Notes: a model not told the origin generated them from the sequence alone. Shown: positions 1 through 7,453, numbered from the stretch's first letter. The stretch: 12,229 nucleotides of DNA from Clostridiales bacterium (GCA_019417795.1 DXUR01000005.1:14986-27214), one strand, 5' to 3'. Numbers and translations are program-made.

Positions 1-906
1 TATCTGCGGTACTACCATCCGTATGAGTTCATCACAGCCTACCTTAACAATGCCAACGGCGAGGAAGATGTGAAGAACGGAAACGAGCTGGCAACGCTTT
101 ACGGTATCAGAATTGTCCCACCGCGTTTTGGCCTTTCCAAGGATAAATATTTGCTGAATACCGAAGAGAAGGTTATCGCCAAGGGTATTTCTTCTGTAAA
201 GTACATGAATGCCGATGTTGCCAACGAACTTTACGAGCTGGCAAAAGCCGGCAAGCCTAAATCTTTTATGGACTTGCTTATGCAGCTGGACGAGAAAACA
301 CACTTGGATACACGGCAGCGGGATATCTTGGTGAAGATCGACTATTTTGCCGAGTATGGCAATTCCAAAGAGTTGTTGCGTATGGTGGACTTCTTCTCTT
401 TCTTCAAGAACGGAACGATGAAGAAGATCTCCAAGGATAAGGTAACGGTTGAATTGGAACCCATAATCGCCCAGTATGCAACTGATAAGTCCAAAAGCGG
501 CCAGCCAGCTAAAAGCTATACCTTCACTGATTTGCCCGGATTACTTCGGCATTTGGAAGTGATGGTCAGGGATATGCACATTCAGGATTTCGACCTGAAA
601 AGCAAAATGCAAATCCAGTTGGAAAATCTGGGCTATATCGACCTAACCACCAATAAAAAAGAAGATCAGCGAAAACTGGTTATTCTGGATATCTACCCCT
701 TGCGGAGCAAGAAAACCAAAGAGATTTGGGCTTACGCCTTGCAGGTGCGGTCGATTGGCACGGGAAAAACAAATCGGTGGACAATCTACTCAGAACTCTA
801 CGATCGCAAACCGCTTCAACGCTACGATACTATTTATGTTCCTATGAATGGATGGGGCGAGCGGCGTGGGTATCTGTATTTGTACAACTACGACTATGTA
901 ATTTAG
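1..906 (+). CDS. DNA polymerase III alpha subunit (DnaE/PolC-like), C-terminal part, partial at left edge
   Basis: The frame is open from base 1 with no stop before 904-906, so the gene begins upstream. A GTG at 70 is only an internal codon with no ribosome-binding site. The first residues (YLRYYHPYEFITAYLNNAN) match the family pattern 'AYLKAHYPLEFMAALL' at the end of the fingers region of bacterial replicative polymerases. They are followed by the usual 'GI.I.PP....' and an alternating 'GISSVKYMNADVANELYELA' helix-hairpin-helix-type stretch, then 'KSFMDLLMQLDE'. The last ~130 residues are probably a degenerate OB-like tail ending LYNYDYVI. The protein would be the catalytic chain-elongating subunit of a phage replisome, but the catalytic aspartates lie outside the window. 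DnaE is favoured over PolC, though only the C-terminus is visible. A dNTP-supply block follows directly, which fits a replication module. Confidence 0.8.
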   Translation, partial: YLRYYHPYEFITAYLNNANGEEDVKNGNELATLYGIRIVPPRFGLSKDKYLLNTEEKVIAKGISSVKYMNADVANELYELAKAGKPKSFMDLLMQLDEKTHLDTRQRDILVKIDYFAEYGNSKELLRMVDFFSFFKNGTMKKISKDKVTVELEPIIAQYATDKSKSGQPAKSYTFTDLPGLLRHLEVMVRDMHIQDFDLKSKMQIQLENLGYIDLTTNKKEDQRKLVILDIYPLRSKKTKEIWAYALQVRSIGTGKTNRWTIYSELYDRKPLQRYDTIYVPMNGWGERRGYLYLYNYDYVI

Positions 907-918
907 GAGGCATTTTCA

Positions 919-1506
919 ATGCACGAGACGAAATCGAAATGGTTCAAGAAAGTTCTCAGAGCGACGCTGTGTTTCTTGGTAGTCTGCGGATCTCTGAGTG
1001 CAATGTTGTTCGTCCCGAACAAAGAGGAGGAAACACCACAAGTCCCCATCGAAAAGGAACTTTGTGTTTACTCTGCGCCGCCTCAAGTGTCGCCCACACC
1101 TACGCCTATTTCTATTGAGGAAGAACCGGCAGAACCCGAGGCAGACCTTAACCCATATGCAGAACTGTCACCCACGGATACCGAAAAAGAGCTGCTGGCG
1201 TGTATGGCCTACAGCGAGGCAGGAAACCAGAGCTTTGATGGTCAGGTTGCCGTGGTGCAGGTAGCGCTTAACCGCTATATGCACGAAGCGTATTCCGGCA
1301 GTATCAGTGATATTCTCTTCTCACCTTGTCAGTTTGTGGTAGGAGATTACTATGGGTCTGTGCAGATGGAAGCAGTAGATGCTGCTCTTGCCGGCCATCC
1401 AGCGTTGGATTTGAATACCGACGTAGTGTACTTCTCTACTGGATCTTTGACCTATGGTAGCTATTATAAGACGATCGGCGATCACGTCTTTCGCACTTAT
1501 ATTTGA
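919..1506 (+). CDS. Membrane-anchored SleB-type cell wall hydrolase (Hydrolase_2 family)
   Basis: The protein has 195 residues. A basic N-terminus (KSKWFKK) is followed by a hydrophobic segment at about 13-32, read as a signal peptide or signal anchor; no convincing lipobox is present (VVC lacks the small residue before Cys). A Pro/Glu-rich linker spans about 33-82. Residues 83-195 match the SleB/CwlJ hydrolase domain: 'ELLACMAYSEAGNQ' with the expected catalytic Glu at about 100, then GQVAVVQVALNR, a PCQF segment and the terminal 'IGDHVFRTYI'. This family consists of lytic transglycosylases that cut peptidoglycan, best known in spore germination and also carried by phages. The start ATG has AGGAGG at 905-910, overlapping the polymerase stop. 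It sits between replication genes rather than in an obvious lysis cassette. An endolysin role is possible but unproven. Confidence 0.82.
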   Translation: MHETKSKWFKKVLRATLCFLVVCGSLSAMLFVPNKEEETPQVPIEKELCVYSAPPQVSPTPTPISIEEEPAEPEADLNPYAELSPTDTEKELLACMAYSEAGNQSFDGQVAVVQVALNRYMHEAYSGSISDILFSPCQFVVGDYYGSVQMEAVDAALAGHPALDLNTDVVYFSTGSLTYGSYYKTIGDHVFRTYI

Positions 1507-1524
1507 TAGCAACAAAGTAAATTA
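1506..1524 (+). repeat. 19-bp leader repeat, copy 1 (upstream of thyX)
   Basis: ATAGCAACAAAGTAAATTA occurs here and exactly again at 9664-9682, about 8.2 kb away. Here it starts on the last base of the hydrolase stop codon and ends just before the thyX ribosome-binding site. Unlike copy 3, no convincing -35/-10 pair precedes it; only an AT-rich TATATT at 1498-1503 is seen, without a matching -35. Function unknown; a regulatory leader or operator is the simplest reading. Confidence 0.6.
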
Positions 1525-1540
1525 AGCAAGGAGGATCAAC

Positions 1541-2221
1541 ATGGGAACAGTTACAATTCAGCGATTCACCTATAAGAACCCTATTTCCATGATCGGTGAG
1601 GAAGCTGGTGTCTGCTGGGGTGCAGATACCAGCGACCCCGAAAAAAACTACAAACGCGGCTTGGATTGCTTGGAAAACGAGCACGGCAGAACGTTTGAGT
1701 TCCCGGATGTCTATATGATCCTGGACGGCTATTCTGCCAGAGTGATCCGTGAGTGGTATACCCACATCGGCGGCGCTCCCACCAGACTGCAGGCCAGTAC
1801 CAGATATATCGACTATGAAAGCGGTTTCGATTATGTAACACCGCCCAGCATTGCGGGTAACTCCGCCGCCGTCAAAGTCTACGACTGGATTATGAAGTGT
1901 ATCCAGACCGGCTTGAAGATGTTGGAAGGGTTTGGTATCCCCAGAGAGGATTCTGCGCTTGGGCTTCCTCTGGGCATGGGCACCAAGATTGTGTGCAAGC
2001 ATAATCTCCGCAACCTAATTGATATGTCGCATCAGCGGGAATGCAGCAGAGCTTATCACGAGTACCGTGGCCTGTTCGCTGATGTTGGTAACGCTCTGAG
2101 AGAGTATTCCGACGAGTGGGCATATCTGGTCGATCACTACTTTATGCCGAAGTGTGAATACTTCGGGTTCTGCCGGGAGAAGAAGTCCTGCGGCAGAAAA
2201 GGAAGGAGGGTTGCGGAATGA
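1541..2221 (+). CDS. thyX: Flavin-dependent thymidylate synthase (ThyX), clostridial-type variant
   Basis: The product is 226 residues. ThyX makes dTMP from dUMP using methylene-tetrahydrofolate and FAD/NADPH, and is unrelated to ThyA. The signature region is at residues 67-92: 'RVIREWYTHIGGAPTRLQAS' followed by TRYIDY. It resembles the ThyX motif (R-H-R...S-x-R-Y), with S86 and R88 as the likely active-site pair but with a longer insert than the textbook RHRxxSxxxxSxR. 'KHNLRNLIDM..QRECSRAYHEYR' near 155-175 is the expected second conserved block (RNL...R). The C-terminus has a Cys-rich tail (KCEYFGFCREKKSCGR) that I associate with clostridial ThyX proteins; this is from memory, not a search. 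AAGGAGG lies at 1528-1534, and the stop overlaps the next start by 4 nt (ATGA). Its dUMP substrate could come from the dUTPase at 7005. Confidence 0.83.
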   Translation: MGTVTIQRFTYKNPISMIGEEAGVCWGADTSDPEKNYKRGLDCLENEHGRTFEFPDVYMILDGYSARVIREWYTHIGGAPTRLQASTRYIDYESGFDYVTPPSIAGNSAAVKVYDWIMKCIQTGLKMLEGFGIPREDSALGLPLGMGTKIVCKHNLRNLIDMSHQRECSRAYHEYRGLFADVGNALREYSDEWAYLVDHYFMPKCEYFGFCREKKSCGRKGRRVAE

Positions 2222-2781
2222 AGATCGTTTGCATTTCAGGTAAAGCCCAGCACGGTAAAGACACTACCGCCAAACTTTTGGAGGAGATTTTGGAAGCCCA
2301 AGGCAACCGTGTTTTGATTGCCCACTACGGCGATCTGGTCAAGTACGTATGTAAGACCTTCTTTGGCTGGGACGGAAAGAAGGATGAAAAGGGACGCACG
2401 CTTCTCCAGCGTGTCGGTACTGACAAAATCCGCGCTGTCTCTCCTGATTATTGGGTAGATTTCATCGTCAGTATCCTCGACATCTTCTGCGACGAATGGG
2501 ATTACGTGCTTATCCCTGATACTCGTTTCCCCAACGAGTATGAGATCTACGAGACCTACGGCATGGACGCTATTTTGTTGCGGGTAGTTCGCCCCAACTT
2601 CGTGTCTCCGTTGACCGAAGAGCAACAGAAGCACGCTTCGGAGACTGCATTGGACGATTACCAGTACGACGCTACGATCGTCAACAGCGGCAGTCTGGAA
2701 GATCTCAAAGAGGCCGTAAACAACTTTGTGAACAACGCTCTCAAAGGAGAACTCCATGAAGAAACTGACAATTCTGTTTGA
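2218..2781 (+). CDS. Deoxynucleoside monophosphate kinase (P-loop, phage dNMP kinase family)
   Basis: The protein has 187 residues. A Walker A P-loop is at residues 8-16 (GKAQHGKDT), the GxxxxGKD[ST] form typical of phage dNMP kinases such as T4 gene 1. Further conserved blocks are 'VLIPDTRFPNE' around 97-107 and 'HASETALDD' around 139-147, followed by a 'DATIVNSGSLEDL' end-strand. It would phosphorylate dNMPs to dNDPs in the cytoplasm and so feed the phage polymerase. The start ATG overlaps the thyX stop (ATGA), with AAGGAGG at 2203-2209. The 3' end overlaps the next gene by 26 nt. Which dNMPs it accepts cannot be told from sequence. Confidence 0.8.
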   Translation: MKIVCISGKAQHGKDTTAKLLEEILEAQGNRVLIAHYGDLVKYVCKTFFGWDGKKDEKGRTLLQRVGTDKIRAVSPDYWVDFIVSILDIFCDEWDYVLIPDTRFPNEYEIYETYGMDAILLRVVRPNFVSPLTEEQQKHASETALDDYQYDATIVNSGSLEDLKEAVNNFVNNALKGELHEETDNSV

Positions 2782-3307
2782 TGCCGACGATACCGTAGAA
2801 AACCTGAGTGATTGCTGGATTGCAATGTTGAACGAGCGTTATGGCACCTCCGTAACGCCGGAAGATGTTCACAGCTGGGATATCTCCCTTGCTTTCCCCA
2901 CGCTGACGAAAGAGCAGGTATTCGGCGTACTCCATGATGACGAGCTTTGGCGACGTATCACTCCGATCCCCGGCTCTGTTGAGGTACTCCAAAAGTTCTA
3001 TGACGAGGGGCACCAGCTCTATATGGTGACTGCATCCAGCTATCACACCTGCAAAACGAAGGTGGAACGGCTTTTAGAGCTGTTCCCCTTCCTGGACTGG
3101 GAGCACATCATTTTTGCCTGCAACAAGCAAATGGTGCGTGGTGACGTTTTGATTGACGATGCCCCACACAACTTGGTTGGGGGCGAATACGCCAAAATTC
3201 TTTTTGACCGTCCCCATAATCGTAGCTTTGACCACGTAGCTCATGATGCGCTCCGGGTAAACACGTGGGAAGAAATTGACCAAGTTATCCACAGCTATCT
3301 TTTGTAA
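2756..3307 (+). CDS. 5'(3')-deoxyribonucleotidase, HAD superfamily (NT5C family)
   Basis: The product is 183 residues. HAD motif I is 'LFDADDTVENL' with nucleophile D9 and acid/base D11; motif II is the Thr of VTAS near 92; motif III is likely K124; motif IV is 'LIDDAPHNL' with D134/D135. The closing 'RVNTWEEI' is typical of the NT5C group, which removes the 5'-phosphate from deoxynucleoside (mostly pyrimidine) monophosphates. The start has AAAGGAGA at 2743-2750 inside the end of the kinase gene, so the two are translationally coupled. Its reaction opposes the preceding kinase. It could remove unwanted dNMPs such as dUMP, or recycle host nucleotides. Family assignment is firm; the substrate is inferred. 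Confidence 0.8.
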   Translation: MKKLTILFDADDTVENLSDCWIAMLNERYGTSVTPEDVHSWDISLAFPTLTKEQVFGVLHDDELWRRITPIPGSVEVLQKFYDEGHQLYMVTASSYHTCKTKVERLLELFPFLDWEHIIFACNKQMVRGDVLIDDAPHNLVGGEYAKILFDRPHNRSFDHVAHDALRVNTWEEIDQVIHSYLL

Positions 3308-3319
3308 GGAGGAATTTTT

Positions 3320-5614
3320 ATGGTTGTCATTAAACGTGATGGCCGTGAAGCCGACTTTGACAAAGGCAAAATTGCCAACGCCATTCTCAAGGCATTCACG
3401 GAGGTTGAAAAGCTCAGTGCGGTAGGAGATAAGAACGAGGTGCCCAAGAAAATCTCCACCCGTTTGTATAACCGCTATCAGCGGCGCAACCGTGCGATTT
3501 CTGTTGAGGAAATCCAGGACGACGTTGAAACTGAGCTGATGAAAGAGGGCGAGTTCGTAGTCGCCAAAGCGTACATCAAGTATCGCTATGAACATGAGCT
3601 TCTGCGGAACGCTTCTTCTTTGGACGGCAAAATCCTCTCTATTGCGGATAACGTCAATGAAACAGTCATCCAGGAGAACAGCAACAAAAATCCCACAATC
3701 CTCTCTACTCAGAGAGACTACATCGCCGGCGAGGTAAGCCGCGATATTACTGACCGTCTGCTTATGCCGGATGACATTAAGCAGGCGCACGAAGAGGGTG
3801 TTATCCACTTCCATGACAGCGACTACTTTGTGCAACACATGATGAACTGCTGTCTGATCAATCTGGAAGATATGCTCCAGAACGGCACAGTAATTTCCGG
3901 TACGCTGATTGAAAAGCCTCACTCCTTCTCGACTGCCTGTAATGTTGCTACCCAGATTATTGCCCAGGTAGCCAGTAATCAGTATGGCGGTCAGTCTATC
4001 TCCCTGTCCCACCTTGCCCCCTTTGTTGAGGTGAGCCGACAAAAGATTCGCAAGCAGGTAAAGGCTGAGTTCCTGAAAATTTCTTCCCCGGACAACTTTG
4101 CAGACCCTGAGAAAGTGATCTCAGATCTGGTCGAAGAGCGTGTCCGTGAAGAAGTAAAGAAGGGTGTTCAGACTATCCAGTATCAAGTGATTACCCTCAT
4201 GACTACCAACGGTCAGGCTCCTTTCATTACCGTCTTTATGTATCTGAACGAGGTCAGCGATCCTCAGACCAAGAAAGACCTCGCTATAATCATCGAGGAG
4301 GTCGTGCGGCAGCGGTACCAAGGCGTCAAAAATGAGAAGGGCGTTTGGACGACACCGGCGTTCCCCAAGCTGATCTATGTGCTGGAAGAGGATAACATCA
4401 CTGAGGATTCTCCCTACTGGTACTTGACCCAGCTGTGTGCCAAGTGCTCTGCCAAACGGCTGGTGCCCGACTACATCTCCGAAAAGAAGATGCGCGAGTA
4501 CAAGCTGTCCAAGGGCGAGACCGAAGGTAACGGCGATTGCTATACCTGTATGGGATGCCGTAGCTTCTTGACACCCGACCGCTCCGGTAACGGCTGGGAC
4601 AATGTTGCCAATGCCGGCAATTACCAACCCGATAAGCCCAAGTATTACGGACGTTTCAACCAGGGAGTCGTCACCATCAACCTCCCCGATGTTGCTCTGA
4701 GCGCTCTGAAAGTTTGGGAGGCAACCGGCGACCATAACGACATCCAGAATCTGTATGACACCTTCTGGGAGATTTTCGATGAGCGGCTGGAACTGTGTCA
4801 TAAGGCACTGCAAATCCGTCACGAGCGTTTGAGCGGTACTCTGTCCGATGCTTCTCCTATCCACTGGCAGTACGGCGCTTTGGCCCGTCTGAAAAAGGGC
4901 GAAACCATCGACAAACTGCTTCACGGCGGCTACTCCACCATCTCTTTGGGTTATGCCGGTCTGTACGAATGTGTTATGGCGATGACTGGCAAGAGCCATA
5001 CCGACCCGGACGGCGAACCTTTTGCTCTCAAGGTTATGCAGTACATGAACGACAAGTGCGCTGCATGGAAAGCCGCTGAGGATATCGACTATTCTCTCTA
5101 CGGTACTCCTATTGAGAGCACCACCTATAAATTTGCCAAGTGTCTGCAAAAGCGCTTTGGTGTGATTGAGGGCATCACCGATAAGGGCTACATCACCAAC
5201 TCCTATCACGTTCACGTCACAGAGCATATCAATGCTTTTGATAAGCTGAGATTTGAGTCTCAGTTCCAGAAGCTCTCTCCGGGCGGAGCAATCAGCTACA
5301 TCGAAGTGGCAAACCTCTCTGACAACATTCCCGCCGTACTGACGGTGTTGAAGTACATCTACGACAACATCATGTATGCGGAGCTGAACACGAAATCCGA
5401 CTACTGCCAGGTGTGCGGCTGGGATAAGGAAATCGAGATTGTGGACGACGATCGCGGCAAGCTGATTTGGAAGTGCCCCAACTGCGGGAATACCGATAAG
5501 AGCAAGATGAACATTGCGCGGCGTACCTGCGGCTACATCGGCCTGAATGACTGGAATCAGGGTAGAACACAAGAAATCAAAGAACGTTATGTCCACCTGG
5601 GTGGCGACGAATGA
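3320..5614 (+). CDS. nrdD: Anaerobic (class III) ribonucleoside-triphosphate reductase, large subunit
   Basis: The protein has 764 residues, a full-length family size. Residues 2-95 form an ATP-cone domain (VIKRDGREADFDKGKI), so dATP/ATP activity control is probably kept. 'FHDSDYF' and 'MMNCCLINLEDML' (C177/C178) begin the glycyl-radical barrel. 'CYTCMGCRSFL' holds C407/C410/C413; the Cys of GCRSFL is the likely thiyl-radical residue. A zinc site is formed by C696, C699, C719 and C722. The glycyl radical site is G738 in 'RRTCGYIG'. It reduces NTPs to dNTPs without oxygen, with formate as the usual reductant in this family. AAGGAGG is at 3306-3312. The stop overlaps the nrdG start by 4 nt. No truncation or missing key residue is seen. 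Confidence 0.95.
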   Translation: MVVIKRDGREADFDKGKIANAILKAFTEVEKLSAVGDKNEVPKKISTRLYNRYQRRNRAISVEEIQDDVETELMKEGEFVVAKAYIKYRYEHELLRNASSLDGKILSIADNVNETVIQENSNKNPTILSTQRDYIAGEVSRDITDRLLMPDDIKQAHEEGVIHFHDSDYFVQHMMNCCLINLEDMLQNGTVISGTLIEKPHSFSTACNVATQIIAQVASNQYGGQSISLSHLAPFVEVSRQKIRKQVKAEFLKISSPDNFADPEKVISDLVEERVREEVKKGVQTIQYQVITLMTTNGQAPFITVFMYLNEVSDPQTKKDLAIIIEEVVRQRYQGVKNEKGVWTTPAFPKLIYVLEEDNITEDSPYWYLTQLCAKCSAKRLVPDYISEKKMREYKLSKGETEGNGDCYTCMGCRSFLTPDRSGNGWDNVANAGNYQPDKPKYYGRFNQGVVTINLPDVALSALKVWEATGDHNDIQNLYDTFWEIFDERLELCHKALQIRHERLSGTLSDASPIHWQYGALARLKKGETIDKLLHGGYSTISLGYAGLYECVMAMTGKSHTDPDGEPFALKVMQYMNDKCAAWKAAEDIDYSLYGTPIESTTYKFAKCLQKRFGVIEGITDKGYITNSYHVHVTEHINAFDKLRFESQFQKLSPGGAISYIEVANLSDNIPAVLTVLKYIYDNIMYAELNTKSDYCQVCGWDKEIEIVDDDRGKLIWKCPNCGNTDKSKMNIARRTCGYIGLNDWNQGRTQEIKERYVHLGGDE

Positions 5615-6159
5615 ACTACGCGAAGATCCGCAACTATGACATCGCAAACGGAGAGGGAGTCCGCACCTCCCTCTTCGTAAGCGGATGTACAAATCACTGC
5701 CCCGGCTGCTTTAATCCAGAGGAACAGGATTTCAACTGTGGTAGACCATTCACAAAGGAGACTATCGCAGAGATCCACAAAATGCTTGCCAACCCTGTTA
5801 TCTCAGGGCTTTCTCTACTTGGCGGAGATCCACTTTGTCAGGACTACTGCGGGATTCATGATCTCATTGATCTTTGTTTCTACACACATTCAATCGGTAA
5901 AACCGTGTGGCTATGGACTGGATTTATCTGGGAGAACTGTTATAACCCTCTTTTCCCGGATAAAGACGAGGATGATCACCAATTTGCACAAATGGCCTTG
6001 CTTACATCATGTGATGTTGTGATTGACGGCCCCTTCAAAATGGAGCTGTCTGACCGGATGTTGAAATGGTGTGGTTCTGCAAATCAGCGGGTCATCGACG
6101 TACAGAAAACCTTGCGCCAAAAGAAAATTGTCCTATATGAAGGTGAGCACTATGAATGA
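5611..6159 (+). CDS. nrdG: Anaerobic ribonucleotide reductase activating protein (radical SAM)
   Basis: The product is 182 residues. The radical-SAM cluster motif CxxxCxxC is present as C26, C30 and C33 (CTNHCPGC), preceded by 'NGEGVRTSLFVSGC' as in NrdG. 'SLLGGDPL' is the GGE/GGD-type SAM-binding strand. 'DVVIDGPF' near 134-141 is also conserved in NrdG. It uses a [4Fe-4S] cluster and S-adenosylmethionine to place the glycyl radical on NrdD. The gene is translationally coupled to nrdD through ATGA at 5611-5614; only a weak GGTGG stands upstream, so it probably depends on re-initiation. It overlaps the next gene by 8 nt. Confidence 0.95.
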   Translation: MNYAKIRNYDIANGEGVRTSLFVSGCTNHCPGCFNPEEQDFNCGRPFTKETIAEIHKMLANPVISGLSLLGGDPLCQDYCGIHDLIDLCFYTHSIGKTVWLWTGFIWENCYNPLFPDKDEDDHQFAQMALLTSCDVVIDGPFKMELSDRMLKWCGSANQRVIDVQKTLRQKKIVLYEGEHYE

Positions 6160-6475
6160 AAAGATCGAATTTCGCTGTCCCAAATGCGGGAAGCTCCTGG
6201 ACAGTATTACACTGGATTATCGGTTAAAGTGGCTATGTAGCAAATGTACCGAGGATCAATCTGATGTTCTACACTGTGAGCGTGGATGTAAGGTTAAAGC
6301 CGTGGATCTGGACGCCGGGTTGAGCTGTGATTCCAAACAGGCTCATGAGCTTTTGACAGAAGGTCAGGTCTACGAGGTTGAAAAGATTCATGTCGGTGGT
6401 TGGTGCTCCTCTATCCGGCTCAAAGAGTTTCCCGGTAAAGAGTTTAACACCGTACACTTCATTCGTTACGAATAG
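6152..6475 (+). CDS. Zinc-ribbon protein with C-terminal SH3-like module, unknown function
   Basis: The product is 107 residues. The start was placed at ATG 6152 because AAGGTGA stands at 6140-6146; codons further upstream in this frame lie inside nrdG and have no ribosome-binding site. N-terminal C9/C12 and C29/C32 form a two-knuckle zinc ribbon (CPKCG...CSKC), with extra C42 and C46. Residues ~47-107 look like a compact beta domain of a kind I associate with small phage proteins: 'LLTEGQVYEVEKIHVGG' and then 'LKEFPGKEFN'. It overlaps nrdG by 8 nt and precedes the next gene closely, so it is in the same transcript. No enzymatic motif is visible; nucleic-acid or protein binding is a guess. 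Confidence 0.7.
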   Translation: MNEKIEFRCPKCGKLLDSITLDYRLKWLCSKCTEDQSDVLHCERGCKVKAVDLDAGLSCDSKQAHELLTEGQVYEVEKIHVGGWCSSIRLKEFPGKEFNTVHFIRYE

Positions 6476-6483
6476 GAGGAAAT

Positions 6484-6990
6484 ATGGAGACTGTTGAAAT
6501 TTTAGCAGGCGGCGAATTTGCCAATGCCGTAAAAAGTCTTGGCCTGACATCTGCCGTGTGTACTTACCATTATCAGCCTCAGCCTACGCATTGGCGTGAA
6601 GAATACCAAGTTTGGCTGTTGTCCAAAGAGGATTTTGACAATATCTGTGCTATCGACAACGATGACTGGAAGGACGATTGGGGCTGGTGGCGTCACGCTT
6701 ATGGTTCTAATCTGGGCACTGTTGACTGCGCCTATGTTATCAATGGTGAAAAGCTGATGGCGTGGGATGGTCTTCAGCGTAAAGAGTGGTGTCAGGATTG
6801 CAGTGATTGCGCCGGCACCGAAAAGGACAAGAACGAATGCTTTCACGACCATCAGTACCCCGACATTCTCATCTATCTTTGTGATGAAATTGGGGCTTCT
6901 ACCGAGCGCAATGTTTGCGCTTGCACGATTGATCTGGCACGGCAAAATAACCTAACCCTTGCAGAATTTTTCAAGAAATATCTCGGTTAA
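6484..6990 (+). CDS. Cysteine-rich protein of unknown function
   Basis: The product is 168 residues and I do not recognise it. AGGAGG at 6474-6479 overlaps the previous stop and supports ATG 6484. A very acidic, Trp-rich stretch lies at 58-70 ([13 protein letters not shown]). A possible metal site is C103, C106, C109, C119, H121 and H123 (CQDCSDC then ECFHDH). More Cys occur at 133, 145 and 147. No signal peptide or membrane segment is seen. The Cys/His spacing resembles a structural zinc or iron-sulfur site, but nothing establishes which. It lies between nrdG-linked genes and dut. Confidence 0.65.
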   Translation: METVEILAGGEFANAVKSLGLTSAVCTYHYQPQPTHWREEYQVWLLSKEDFDNICAIDNDDWKDDWGWWRHAYGSNLGTVDCAYVINGEKLMAWDGLQRKEWCQDCSDCAGTEKDKNECFHDHQYPDILIYLCDEIGASTERNVCACTIDLARQNNLTLAEFFKKYLG

Positions 6991-7004
6991 GGAGGATACC
7001 AACA

Positions 7005-7448
7005 ATGCAGGACGCACTAACAATCAAGGTTCGCTATCTCAGCGATAAAATTCAGCCTCTGGAATATATCGACGGCAAGTCTGACTGGGTTGACCTTCGG
7101 GCAGCTGAGGATGTTGAGCTGAAGGCTGGTGAGTTCAAGCTGATCCCCCTGGGAATTGCTATGCAGCTTCCCAAGGGTTATGAAGCAATCGTAGCCCCTC
7201 GCAGCTCAACCTATAAGAATTTCGGTATTCGTCAAACCAACAGCATCGGCGTAATCGACGAGACTTACTGTGGTGACAACGACCAGTGGTATTTCCCCGC
7301 CCGTGCAGACCGCCATACCGTTATTCATGCCGGCGATCGTATTTGCCAGTTCCGCATTGAGAAGCACCAGCCCCAGTTGTTTTTCGAGTCGGTTGATATG
7401 CTGGGCAACGCTGATCGCGGCGGTATCGGGTCTACTGGGAAGAGGTGA
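7005..7448 (+). CDS. dut: dUTP diphosphatase (dUTPase), trimeric type
   Basis: The product is 147 residues, the normal length. All five trimeric dUTPase motifs are present in order: [10 protein letters not shown] (28-36), [13 protein letters not shown] (64-74), [17 protein letters not shown] (79-92, catalytic D85), [11 protein letters not shown] (110-118) and [11 protein letters not shown] (138-147), with Ile where Phe is usual. It hydrolyses dUTP to dUMP, keeping uracil out of DNA and making substrate for ThyX. AAGGAGGA at 6989-6996 supports the ATG. The stop region overlaps possible GTG starts of the next gene. Confidence 0.93.
   Translation: MQDALTIKVRYLSDKIQPLEYIDGKSDWVDLRAAEDVELKAGEFKLIPLGIAMQLPKGYEAIVAPRSSTYKNFGIRQTNSIGVIDETYCGDNDQWYFPARADRHTVIHAGDRICQFRIEKHQPQLFFESVDMLGNADRGGIGSTGKR
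7442..7448 (+). promoter_or_regulatory. Ribosome-binding site inside the end of dut
   Basis: GAGGTGA matches the 16S anti-Shine-Dalgarno end and sits 5 nt before GTG 7454. The same GAGGTGA with similar spacing precedes ATG 7952, which supports choosing 7454 over GTG 7445 for the next gene. Confidence 0.55.
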
Positions 7449-7453
7449 GTAAC

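Noticed and set aside
70..906. GTG at 70 as the true start of a separate 278-residue gene
   Set aside because: The frame is open to base 1, and the upstream residues continue the polymerase fingers pattern, so 70 is an internal valine.
1447..1503. Promoter upstream of thyX (TTGACC at 1447-1452, TATATT at 1498-1503)
   Set aside because: The boxes are 45 bp apart and no -35-like hexamer lies 16-18 bp before TATATT.
3074..4042. 322-codon minus-strand open frame across the nucleotidase and nrdD
   Set aside because: Antisense shadow spanning two confident + strand genes; no recognisable protein features.
4121..5692. 523-codon open frame on the minus strand opposite nrdD
   Set aside because: It mirrors the codon bias of nrdD, has no ribosome-binding site that I can see, and its translation shows no family motif, while the + strand NrdD has every catalytic residue.
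6071..6151. N-terminal extension of the zinc-ribbon protein
   Set aside because: The added residues are nrdG read in another frame. ATG 6152 has AAGGTGA upstream, and the zinc ribbon begins right after it.
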